Shown in pieces: positions 52,154 through 64,000 of a DNA stretch of 64,000 nucleotides (positions within the stretch are counted from its first letter, which is position 1; each line of letters starts with the position of its first letter). The stretch comes from Methylorubrum thiocyanatum (GTDB taxonomy: Bacteria > Pseudomonadota > Alphaproteobacteria > Rhizobiales > Beijerinckiaceae): positions 1-64,000 of the forward strand of contig JACJIB010000001.1 in the NCBI GenBank assembly GCA_014138645.1, given 5' to 3'. The notes under the pieces were generated by a model, which saw only the letters and a program-made list of their open reading frames with translations, was not told where the DNA came from and did not search any database. Both the position numbers and the translations under genes were made by a program.

Positions 52154-52775
52154 GCCGGCAACGATCCAAGCGTCCGCCTCTCTCTGGCAGCCTCGCAGCG
52201 CCTGGGGCGGTGCACCGCGTGCCGGGCGGCACGGTGCGCCAGGGCAGGCCGGCATCCGCCTGACCCTGCTCGAAGGGCGCGGCCTCGCCACGCTCGTCGC
52301 GACCGAGGGAAACGAAGCCGGCCTACAGACCGTGTTGGCCGAGCGCTTCGGGCTGTCCGCACCGGAAGCGGGCGGAGCCGCCTTCGAGGGCGAGCGCGGT
52401 CTGGTCTGGTCCGCGCCCGGCCAGTGGCTCGCGGTGGCGCCCTCGCCCCACGCCCTCCGGGATCTGCCCGAGGCCCTGCGCGGTCTCGCCGCCGTCACCG
52501 ACCAGAGCGACGGGCGCGCCCTGGTGCGAGTCTCGGGACCGCAGGCCCGTGCCCTGCTTGCCAAGGGCGTGGCGGTCGATCTGCATCCCCGCGCCTTCGG
52601 GCCGGGCCGGGCGGCGGTGACGAGCATCGCCCATATCGGCGTGCAGCTCTGGCAGCGCGATGCGGGCCCGAGCTACGACATCGCGGTCGCCCGCAGCTTC
52701 GCCGGCAGTTTCTGGGCATGGCTGGAGCATGCCGCGGCCGAGTTCGGCTACGAGGTCGCCACCGTCCAGGGCTGA
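52146..52775 (+). CDS. mgdD: N-methylglutamate dehydrogenase subunit D (SoxG-like)
   Basis: A 209-residue protein similar to the gamma subunit of sarcosine oxidase, a GcvT-like fold (VLAERFGLSAPEAG, WSAPGQWLAVAP, TDQSDGRALVRVSGPQARALLAKGVAVDLHP, YDIAVARSFAGSFWAWLEHAAAEFGYEV). Starts at GTG 52146, overlapping mgdC by 8 bp. Last gene of the mgd operon; it converges on the LOV kinase gene 17 bp away. Confidence 0.86.
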   Translation: MSEPATIQASASLWQPRSAWGGAPRAGRHGAPGQAGIRLTLLEGRGLATLVATEGNEAGLQTVLAERFGLSAPEAGGAAFEGERGLVWSAPGQWLAVAPSPHALRDLPEALRGLAAVTDQSDGRALVRVSGPQARALLAKGVAVDLHPRAFGPGRAAVTSIAHIGVQLWQRDAGPSYDIAVARSFAGSFWAWLEHAAAEFGYEVATVQG

Positions 52776-52792
52776 CCCCCGAGGCCCGCGCC

Positions 52793-54445
<1,653 letters not shown>

Positions 54446-54641
54446 TGGGCCGGATTGCGCCTAACAATCCGATGTTACGCGTGACCGTTCCATAGCCAAT
54501 TCGGCCGGTTGAACACTTCGTGAACGACACAAGGTCGCAGCGTGGCCTTTCAAGCCACCCAAGGTTCGGCCGAATGCTTCCGAAGGACAAGCGGACCCGG
54601 CCGGAAGCCGAGCCCGCGGATCCGCATCGAACGATGCCGAC

Positions 54642-56045
54642 TCAGACGTGAATCGCCCGCTTGTCGACGGCGAGCGCGGCTTCCTTGACCGCCTCCGTCA
54701 GCGTCGGATGGGCGTGGCAGGTGCGGGCGATGTCCTCGGCGGAGGCCGCGAACTCCATCGCTACCGCGACCTCGGCGATGAGGTTGCCGGCATCCGCGCC
54801 GACGATGTGCACGCCGAGCACGCGATCCGTCTTCTCGTCGGCGAGGATCTTCACGAAGCCGTCGGTGGTGCCGTTGGCCTTGGCCCGGCCGTTGGCCGTG
54901 AAGGGGAACTTGCCGACCTTGTAGCCGATGCCGTCCTTCTTCAGTTCCTCCTCGGTCTTGCCGACCGAGGCGACCTCCGGGAAGGTGTAGACGACGTTCG
55001 GGATCACGCCGTAATTCACGTGCCCCGCCTGCCCGGCCAGGATCTCGGCGACCGCGACGCCCTCGTCCTCCGCCTTATGGGCGAGCATCGGCCCGGCGAT
55101 CACGTCGCCGATGGCGTAGATGCCGGTGACATTGGTGGCGTAGTGGCTGTCGGTCTCGATGCGGCCCTTGTTGTCGGTGGCCACCCCCACCGTCTCCAGC
55201 CCGAGCCCTTCCGTGAAGGGCACGCGGCCGATGGCCACGAGCACCACGTCGGCCTCGATTGTCTCCGCCTCGCCGCCCTGAGCCGGCTCGACGGTGACGG
55301 TCGCGCCGCCCTTCTCGGCCACCTCGACCCCCGTCACCTTGGTCGAAAGCTTGAAGACCATGCCCTGCTTGGCCAGGATGCGCTGGAACTGCTTGCCGAC
55401 CTCGCCGTCCATGCCCGGCAGCACGCGGTCGAGATACTCGATCACCGTCACCTCGGCGCCGAGCCGGCGCCAGACCGAGCCGAGTTCGAGCCCGATCACG
55501 CCGGCGCCGATCACCACGAGCCGCTTCGGCACCTCGGCGAGTTCGAGGGCGCCGGTGGAGGAGACCACCGTCTTCTCGTCGATCTCGACGCCGGGCAGCC
55601 GCGTCACGTCGGAGCCGGTGGCGATGACGATGTTCTTGGTCTCCAGCATCTGGTTGCCGCCGTCGTCCGAGATCACCTCGACGCGGCCGGCTCCGGCGAT
55701 GCGGCCGCGGCCGTGATAGGCATCGACCTTGTTCTTCTTGAGCAGGAACTCGACGCCCTTGGTGTTGCCGTCGACGCCGCCCTGCTTGAACGCCTGCATC
55801 TTCTTCAGGTCGAGCTTCGGCGTGCCGACGTCGATGCCCAATTCCGAGAAGTGCTTGTTGGCCTCCTCGAAGGCTTCCGAGGCGTGCAGCAGCGCCTTGG
55901 ACGGGATGCAGCCGACATTGAGGCAGGTGCCGCCGTGGGTCGCCCGCTTCTCGACCACCGCGGTCTTCAGCCCGAGCTGGGCCGCCCGGATGGCGCAGAC
56001 ATAGCCGCCGGGGCCGGTGCCGATGACGACGAGATCGTAGCTCAT
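54642..56045 (-). CDS. lpd: Dihydrolipoyl dehydrogenase (E3) of 2-oxoglutarate dehydrogenase
   Basis: A 467-residue flavoprotein that reoxidises the lipoyl group of SucB with NAD+. FAD motif [17 protein letters not shown] (9-25), redox-active Cys41 and Cys46 ([13 protein letters not shown]), NAD motif [12 protein letters not shown], and the C-terminal His-Glu region ([10 protein letters not shown]). The ATG at 56045 overlaps the stop of the DUF4241 gene (ATGA). Proximity to sucB/sucA assigns it to the 2-oxoglutarate complex. Confidence 0.92.
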   Translation of the reverse strand: MSYDLVVIGTGPGGYVCAIRAAQLGLKTAVVEKRATHGGTCLNVGCIPSKALLHASEAFEEANKHFSELGIDVGTPKLDLKKMQAFKQGGVDGNTKGVEFLLKKNKVDAYHGRGRIAGAGRVEVISDDGGNQMLETKNIVIATGSDVTRLPGVEIDEKTVVSSTGALELAEVPKRLVVIGAGVIGLELGSVWRRLGAEVTVIEYLDRVLPGMDGEVGKQFQRILAKQGMVFKLSTKVTGVEVAEKGGATVTVEPAQGGEAETIEADVVLVAIGRVPFTEGLGLETVGVATDNKGRIETDSHYATNVTGIYAIGDVIAGPMLAHKAEDEGVAVAEILAGQAGHVNYGVIPNVVYTFPEVASVGKTEEELKKDGIGYKVGKFPFTANGRAKANGTTDGFVKILADEKTDRVLGVHIVGADAGNLIAEVAVAMEFAASAEDIARTCHAHPTLTEAVKEAALAVDKRAIHV

Positions 56046-57244
56046 GGAAGGGTCTGTCCTCGTGATGGCGTGTCGATTGAGCCGGCGCGCTCCCAGGCCT
56101 CGATGACGGCGAGGAGTTGCGGCGAACGGGATGCGGTGAGGTCGCGGGCGTAAGCGGGATAGGTCTTCCGCTCGTCGCCGATCTGCAGGTAGGGCGGCAT
56201 CAGGAGCGGTGCGCCGTGCCGGACGAGGCGTTCCAGCGCTGCCGGCTTGTCGAGGCGGATCGCTTCGAAGGTGAAGGTGCCTTGCGTCTCTTCGATCGGC
56301 GTTTCGGGCGCGATCCGCCCCGCATCCAGAAGCGCCGCGAAAGCCGCGTGGTCGTCGCACCTCAGGGCCTCGTAGCCGCGCGCGCTGTCACGCCGCTGCG
56401 CCGGGCTCAGCGCGGCCAGAGCCGCAGTGACGGCGACCTTCCGGGGATCGCGCCCTTCCCCGTTCTCGATCACACCGAAATCCGTGACGAGCCGGAGCAT
56501 CCGCCCGCCCGCGTCGAGGCCCCAGTAGGAGGCGTAGACGCCGTCGCCCCAGCCGCTGGCGAAGACCGCGACCTGGGCCGGCTCCTCGGGCAGCGGCCGG
56601 TGCATCACCCAGTTCAGATCCGAGTCCTTGAGCTCGTCCGCGAGCACGTCGTCGTAGTAGTTGCTGTATCTCGCGTTCCGCTTCTGCTCCTGCGCATCGC
56701 GGCGCTGCATGGCATCGCGAGCGACCGGGTCCATGAAGCAGCCGAGGCCGGCATCGACGGGGTAGCCGAAGATCTCGCCCGCCTTCAGGGTGGCGATGTC
56801 CTGACCTGGCACGAGAGCGAGGTCCCAGTGCTCCGGCGTCCCGTCGGCGATGCGCAGTTCCGCCAGGGCGACGCGGTCTTGCGCGCGGTAGAGCGTGACG
56901 GGATAGTCACCGGGCGGAACCGTGCGGGTGAAGGCCGGGCGCTCGGGCTGCACCAGGGGGTCGGCCGCGATCACCGCGCCGCTCGGCAAGGGCAGCCTGC
57001 CGAGCGTCATGCGGGTGATGCCCCGCTCCCGCAACTCGTCCTCCGTCAGTCCGGTCACCGACAGGTTGGCGTCGTTCTCTCTCGCGTCGTAAGGCTTGTC
57101 GGCCACCGGTCGGTCTCCGTCGCGACCTGCCCGCTGCCACGGGAAGAGCTTGGCGAGCGACGCCGCGAGCCCGGCCCCGACCGCCGCTGCGGCGAGACCG
57201 AGGAGGGCGCGCCGGCTCGGTTCGGACAATCGAGGCATGGTCAT
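56042..57244 (-). CDS. Exported DUF4241-domain protein between sucB and lpd
   Basis: A 400-residue protein. The N-terminus has twin Arg ([25 protein letters not shown]), a Tat-like signal or anchor. The middle (about 90-250) matches DUF4241: [60 protein letters not shown]. The C-terminal part is Ala-rich helical, possibly ankyrin-like. It is translationally coupled to lpd by a 4-bp overlap. DUF4241 function is unknown; its location inside a TCA-cycle operon is unusual. Confidence 0.75.
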   Translation of the reverse strand: MTMPRLSEPSRRALLGLAAAAVGAGLAASLAKLFPWQRAGRDGDRPVADKPYDARENDANLSVTGLTEDELRERGITRMTLGRLPLPSGAVIAADPLVQPERPAFTRTVPPGDYPVTLYRAQDRVALAELRIADGTPEHWDLALVPGQDIATLKAGEIFGYPVDAGLGCFMDPVARDAMQRRDAQEQKRNARYSNYYDDVLADELKDSDLNWVMHRPLPEEPAQVAVFASGWGDGVYASYWGLDAGGRMLRLVTDFGVIENGEGRDPRKVAVTAALAALSPAQRRDSARGYEALRCDDHAAFAALLDAGRIAPETPIEETQGTFTFEAIRLDKPAALERLVRHGAPLLMPPYLQIGDERKTYPAYARDLTASRSPQLLAVIEAWERAGSIDTPSRGQTLP

Positions 57245-57326
57245 TCAGCCGGTCGCGTGGCCGGATTCGCGCGCCCGGACCGGAAGCCGGCGGGCAGGCG
57301 CGGGCACGGCACGCGACCGCTTCGGA

Positions 57327-58664
57327 TCAGAGATCCAGCACGAGGCGGGCCGGATCCTCCAGCGCCTCCTTGACGCGGACGAGGAAGGTCACGGCCTCCT
57401 TCCCGTCGACGATGCGGTGATCGTAGGAGAGCGCCAGATACATCATCGGCCGCGCCTCGATCTTGCCCCCGCGCACCACCGGCCGCTCCTCGATGCGGTG
57501 CATGCCGAGGATGCCCGATTGCGGCGCGTTGAGGATCGGGGTCGACATCAGCGAGCCGTAGATGCCGCCGTTGGTGATGGTGAAGGTGCCGCCCTGCATC
57601 TCGTCGATGGAGAGCTTGCCCTCGCGCGCCTTCTTGCCGAAGCCGGCGATCTTCTTCTCGATGCCGGCGATCGACAGGTCGTCGGCATCGCGCACCACCG
57701 GCACGACGAGGCCCTTATCGGTGCCGACGGCGATGCCGATGTGGTAGTAGTTCTTGTAGACGAGATCCTGCCCGTCGATCTCGGCATTGACCGCCGGCAC
57801 GTCCTTGAGCGCGCCGATCACCGCCTTGGTGAAGAAGCCCATGAAGCCGAGCTTCGTCCCGTGCTTCTTCTCGAAGATGTCCTTGTACTGCGCGCGCAGC
57901 GCCATCACCGCACCCATGTCCACGTCGTTGAACGTGGTCAGCATCGCCGCCGTGTCCTGGGCGCTCTTGAGGCGCCGGGCGATGGTCTGGCGCAGCTTGG
58001 TCATCCGCACGCGCTCCTCGCGCGCGGCGTCGTCCGGGGCAGAGGGCGCACGCGGCGGAGCCGGAGCCTTGGTCTCCTGAGCCGGCGCTTTCGCGCCGCC
58101 CTTGTCGATCGCAGCGAGCATGTCGCCCTTGGTCACGCGGCCGTCCTTGCCGCTGCCGTTGAGGCTTGCCGGATCGACGCCGGATTCGCGGGCGAGCTTG
58201 GCCACCGCCGGACCGCTCTCGTCGGCGCCGCGCCCGCCGCCGGCCGGCGGGGCATCGCCGTGGCTGCCGTAGGAAGCGGACGATTCCTGGGCCGGGCCGT
58301 CCTTGGACTTGCCGCCCTTCTCCTCGCGGCTCTCGCTCTTGGTCTCGGCCGGTTCGGCGCTCTTCGGCGCCGGCTTGGAATCGGACTTGGACTCGGACTT
58401 GGCCGCGCCCTTGTCGGCGCCTTTGCCGCCCTCGACGATCGAGCCGAGCACCGCGCCGGGCTCGACCGTCTCGCCGTCCTTGACGAGGATCTCGCCGAGC
58501 TCGCCCGCGGCGGGGGCGTTCACTTCGAGGGTGACCTTGTCGGTCTCGAGTTCGACCAGGGGCTCGTCGGCGGCCACCGTGTCGCCGGGCTTCTTGAACC
58601 AGCGGCCGATCGTGGCCTCACTGACGGATTCGCCGAGCGTGGGGACGAGGATATCGGTCGCCAT
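57327..58664 (-). CDS. sucB: Dihydrolipoyl succinyltransferase (E2 of 2-oxoglutarate dehydrogenase)
   Basis: A 445-residue acyltransferase. The N-terminal lipoyl domain has Lys43 in ETDKVT. A long Lys/Ser/Glu/Ala-rich linker follows (about 80-145), then the E3-binding domain ([26 protein letters not shown]), and the catalytic domain with HRIVDG near the C-terminus. It transfers succinyl groups to CoA. 82 bp before the DUF4241 gene and 83 bp after sucA. Confidence 0.93.
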   Translation of the reverse strand: MATDILVPTLGESVSEATIGRWFKKPGDTVAADEPLVELETDKVTLEVNAPAAGELGEILVKDGETVEPGAVLGSIVEGGKGADKGAAKSESKSDSKPAPKSAEPAETKSESREEKGGKSKDGPAQESSASYGSHGDAPPAGGGRGADESGPAVAKLARESGVDPASLNGSGKDGRVTKGDMLAAIDKGGAKAPAQETKAPAPPRAPSAPDDAAREERVRMTKLRQTIARRLKSAQDTAAMLTTFNDVDMGAVMALRAQYKDIFEKKHGTKLGFMGFFTKAVIGALKDVPAVNAEIDGQDLVYKNYYHIGIAVGTDKGLVVPVVRDADDLSIAGIEKKIAGFGKKAREGKLSIDEMQGGTFTITNGGIYGSLMSTPILNAPQSGILGMHRIEERPVVRGGKIEARPMMYLALSYDHRIVDGKEAVTFLVRVKEALEDPARLVLDL

Positions 58665-58747
58665 GATCTGTCTTCACCGGAGTTTCGGGGCGCGCATCGG
58701 GCGGGCGCGGCCCCGGTTGGTGGATCGGTCGGGAGGGGACGGGCGGA

Positions 58748-61738
<2,991 letters not shown>

Positions 61739-61980
61739 GGCTGCCTGTTCCACCGCTCGGACGGTCCGCTCGTGCATGAGCGAACCGCCGCGTCGTTCAT
61801 TCAAACCGGCGCGCCCGAACTCCGGGGCCTTCGCGAAAAGGTCCCCTCACGCGCCTCCGAGACTCACCGGGGTGAGTGCACCCCGCACCATCCCATATGG
61901 GACGGGACTCCATGTGTGCGCTGCAATACGGCCGCGCACGACATCGTTCCATCCGAAGGAGTGACAGGAACGAGAACCTC
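61739..61980 (-). other. Gap between sucD and sucA
   Basis: 242 bp without a gene, between two same-direction genes. It could hold a promoter for sucA-sucB-lpd separate from sucCD. No clear -35/-10 pair or hairpin with U-run was identified. Confidence 0.4.
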
Positions 61981-62865
61981 TCACCCCTTCAGCACCTCGA
62001 CCAGGGTGCGGCCGAGGCGGGCCGGCGAGGGCGAGACGCGGATGCCCGCCGCCTCCATCGCCGCGATCTTGTCCTCGGCGCCGCCCTTGCCGCCGGAGAT
62101 GATGGCGCCGGCATGTCCCATGCGGCGGCCGGGAGGCGCCGTGCGTCCGGCGATGAAGCCGACCATGGGCTTCTTGCGCCCGCGCTTGGCCTCGTCGGCC
62201 AGGAACTGCGCCGCCTCTTCCTCGGCCGAGCCGCCGATCTCGCCGATCATCACGATCGACTGGGTCTTCTCGTCGGCCAGGAACAGCTCCAGCATGGAGA
62301 TGAACTCGGTGCCCTTGACCGGGTCGCCGCCGATGCCGACCGCCGTGGTCTGGCCCAGACCCTCGACGGTGGTCTGGAACACCGCCTCGTAGGTGAGCGT
62401 GCCGGAGCGCGAGACGATGCCGACCGAGCCCGGCTTGAAGATGTTGGCCGGCATGATGCCGATCTTGGACTCGCCCGCGGTGACGACGCCGGGGCAGTTC
62501 GGCCCGATCAGGCGCGACTTCGAGCCCTCCAGCGCGCGCTTGACCCGCACCATGTCGAGCACGGGAATTCCTTCCGTGATGCAGACGATCAGCGGGATCT
62601 CGGCCTGGATCGCCTCGCAGATCGCGTCCGCGGCGCCGGGCGGCGGCACGTAGACGACCGAGGCGTCGGCGCCGGTGGCCTCACGGGCCTCGGCGACGGT
62701 GTCGAACACCGGCAGGCCGAGATGCTGCGAGCCGCCCTTACCCGGCGAAGTGCCGCCGACCATCTTGGTGCCGTAGGCGATGGCCTGCTCGGAATGGAAG
62801 GTGCCGTTCTTGCCGGTGAAGCCCTGGCAGATGACCTTCGTGTTCTTGTCGATCAGGATGGACAT
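61981..62865 (-). CDS. sucD: Succinyl-CoA synthetase, alpha subunit
   Basis: A 294-residue protein. CoA-binding Rossmann part ([19 protein letters not shown]), GPNCPGVV, and the phosphohistidine loop [18 protein letters not shown] near 240-260. With SucC it converts succinyl-CoA to succinate with nucleotide triphosphate formation. 8 bp after sucC. Confidence 0.94.
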   Translation of the reverse strand: MSILIDKNTKVICQGFTGKNGTFHSEQAIAYGTKMVGGTSPGKGGSQHLGLPVFDTVAEAREATGADASVVYVPPPGAADAICEAIQAEIPLIVCITEGIPVLDMVRVKRALEGSKSRLIGPNCPGVVTAGESKIGIMPANIFKPGSVGIVSRSGTLTYEAVFQTTVEGLGQTTAVGIGGDPVKGTEFISMLELFLADEKTQSIVMIGEIGGSAEEEAAQFLADEAKRGRKKPMVGFIAGRTAPPGRRMGHAGAIISGGKGGAEDKIAAMEAAGIRVSPSPARLGRTLVEVLKG

Positions 62866-62873
62866 CGGTCAGC

Positions 62874-64000
62874 TCAACCCTTCTTCACCGCGGCGACGAT
62901 CTTCTGCGCGGCATCATCCAGATCGTCCGCGGGGATCACGTTGAGACCGGAGGTGCGGATGATCTCCTTGCCCTCCTCGACGTTGGTGCCCTCGAGCCGC
63001 ACGACCAGCGGCACTTCGAGGCCGACCGCCTTCACTGCCGCGATCACGCCGCGGGCGATGACGTCGCACTTCATGATCCCGCCGAAGATGTTGACGAGGA
63101 TGCCCTTCACCTGCGGATCGGCGGTGATGATCTTGAACGCCGCCGTCACCTTCTCCTCGGAGGCGCCGCCGCCGACGTCCAAAAAGTTCGCCGGCTCCTC
63201 ACCGTAGAGCTTGATGATGTCGAGGGTGGCCATGGCGAGCCCCGCGCCGTTCACCATGCAGCCGATGGTGCCGTCCAGCGCGATGTAGGCGAGGTCGTAT
63301 TTCGAGGCCTCGATCTCCTTGGCGTCCTCCTCGGTCTCGTCGCGGAGCGCCACGATCTCGGGATGCCGGTAGAGGGCGTTCGAATCGAAGGAGATCTTGG
63401 CATCGAGGCACTTGAGATGACCGTCGCCGGTGAGCACCAGCGGGTTGATCTCCAGCATGCTCATGTCCTTGGCCGTAAAGGCCGCGTAGAGCTTTTCCGT
63501 CAGCGCGCCGGCTTCCTTGGCCTGCGGGCCGGACAGGCCCAGCGCCTTGGCGACCGCACGGCCGTGATGGGGCATGATGCCGGTGGCCGGATCGACCGAG
63601 AAAGTGACGATCTTCTCAGGCGTGTCGTGGGCGACCTGCTCGATGTCCATGCCGCCTTCCGTCGAGACGACGAAGGCGACGCGGCCGGTCTCGCGATCGA
63701 CCAGCATCGACAGGTAGAACTCGGAGGCGATCGAGGCGCCTTCCTCGATATAGAGACGGTTGACCTGCTTGCCGGCCTCGCCGGTCTGCACCGTCACCAG
63801 GGTCTGCCCGAGCATCTCGCGGGCGAACTGCACCACCTCGTCCTTCGACTTGGTGACGCGCACGCCGCCCTTGGCGCCCGCGGGCGCACCCTTGAAGGTG
63901 CCCTTGCCACGCCCGCCGGCATGGATCTGCGACTTCACCACCCAGACCGGGCCGCCGAGTTCGTCGGCCGCCGCGGCGGCTTCCTCCGGCTTGAAGATCG
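62874..64000 (-). CDS. sucC: Succinyl-CoA synthetase, beta subunit (5' end beyond window)
   Basis: Minus-strand frame running off the right edge: [33 protein letters not shown] at the visible start, the ATP-grasp fold, then [29 protein letters not shown] (nucleotide/phosphate loop) and [14 protein letters not shown]. About 375 residues are visible; only the first 20 or so codons are missing. Confidence 0.93.
   Translation of the reverse strand, partial: IFKPEEAAAAADELGGPVWVVKSQIHAGGRGKGTFKGAPAGAKGGVRVTKSKDEVVQFAREMLGQTLVTVQTGEAGKQVNRLYIEEGASIASEFYLSMLVDRETGRVAFVVSTEGGMDIEQVAHDTPEKIVTFSVDPATGIMPHHGRAVAKALGLSGPQAKEAGALTEKLYAAFTAKDMSMLEINPLVLTGDGHLKCLDAKISFDSNALYRHPEIVALRDETEEDAKEIEASKYDLAYIALDGTIGCMVNGAGLAMATLDIIKLYGEEPANFLDVGGGASEEKVTAAFKIITADPQVKGILVNIFGGIMKCDVIARGVIAAVKAVGLEVPLVVRLEGTNVEEGKEIIRTSGLNVIPADDLDDAAQKIVAAVKKG

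Noticed and set aside
47475..52775. Sarcosine oxidase soxBDAG
   Set aside because: Subunits are homologous, but linkage to mgs and gmaS genes indicates N-methylglutamate dehydrogenase; no glyA or folate-cycle gene of a sarcosine operon is adjacent.

Overview
The window looks like a Methylobacterium / Methylorubrum chromosome (Hyphomicrobiales, Alphaproteobacteria). The grounds are the high GC content, a complete N-methylglutamate pathway for methylamine use, the sucC-sucD-sucA-sucB-lpd block, an EcfG-type general-stress sigma factor and a LOV histidine kinase. It has an accessory left part (about 1-40,730) and a core-like right part (about 40,800-64,000). A tRNA-Gly(CCC) gene marks the boundary, with its 3' end facing the accessory side.

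Accessory region A (1-19.8 kb). Two IS1111/IS110-type elements in direct orientation, 1,390 bp each and apparently identical, bracket about 16.7 kb. Inside lie: (i) a phosphite-oxidation operon ptxABCDE (1.8-6.3 kb), in which a phosphite ABC importer feeds an NAD-dependent phosphite dehydrogenase controlled by a LysR regulator; (ii) an EcfG-like sigma factor with a NepR-like N-terminal segment; (iii) a divalent-metal RND efflux pair (CzcB/CzcA type) with a small secreted Cys protein, divergent from its probable two-component system; (iv) a degraded katG fragment; (v) a Dps-like protein with an export signal, a cytochrome b561 and a VIT-family Fe/Mn transporter in series. The cargo reads as phosphorus acquisition plus metal, iron and peroxide stress.

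Accessory region B (19.8-29.5 kb) is a defence island. It holds a broken DUF3883 gene, a GHKL ATPase next to a STAS-like (DUF4325) HTH protein, and a compact CBASS operon: CD-NTase, E2-like protein, CapV patatin phospholipase. A small HTH-like protein and a large convergent SF1 helicase follow. The CBASS set matches the 'type II-short' layout (E2 without E1 or JAB).

Accessory region C (29.5-40.7 kb) resembles an integrated plasmid or phage-like element. It has a primase-like replication protein with HTH, a tightly coupled minus-strand operon (AAA+ ATPase, small proteins, metallophosphoesterase, secreted protein), a repeat-rich divergent control region, several damaged small genes, and an operator-like dyad before two further genes, one HTH-containing.

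Core region (40.8-64 kb). mgsA-mgsB-mgsC-gmaS (minus strand), preceded by a GlxA/AraC-family regulator, and mgdABCD (plus strand) together encode the N-methylglutamate pathway. Gamma-glutamylmethylamide synthetase captures methylamine, N-methylglutamate synthase transfers the methylamino group, and N-methylglutamate dehydrogenase oxidises the methyl group and regenerates glutamate. A LOV hybrid histidine kinase follows. Then come lpd, a DUF4241 protein, sucB, sucA, sucD and sucC (5' end beyond the window), encoding 2-oxoglutarate dehydrogenase and succinyl-CoA synthetase.

All functional calls are from reading sequence and motifs; no database search was run.
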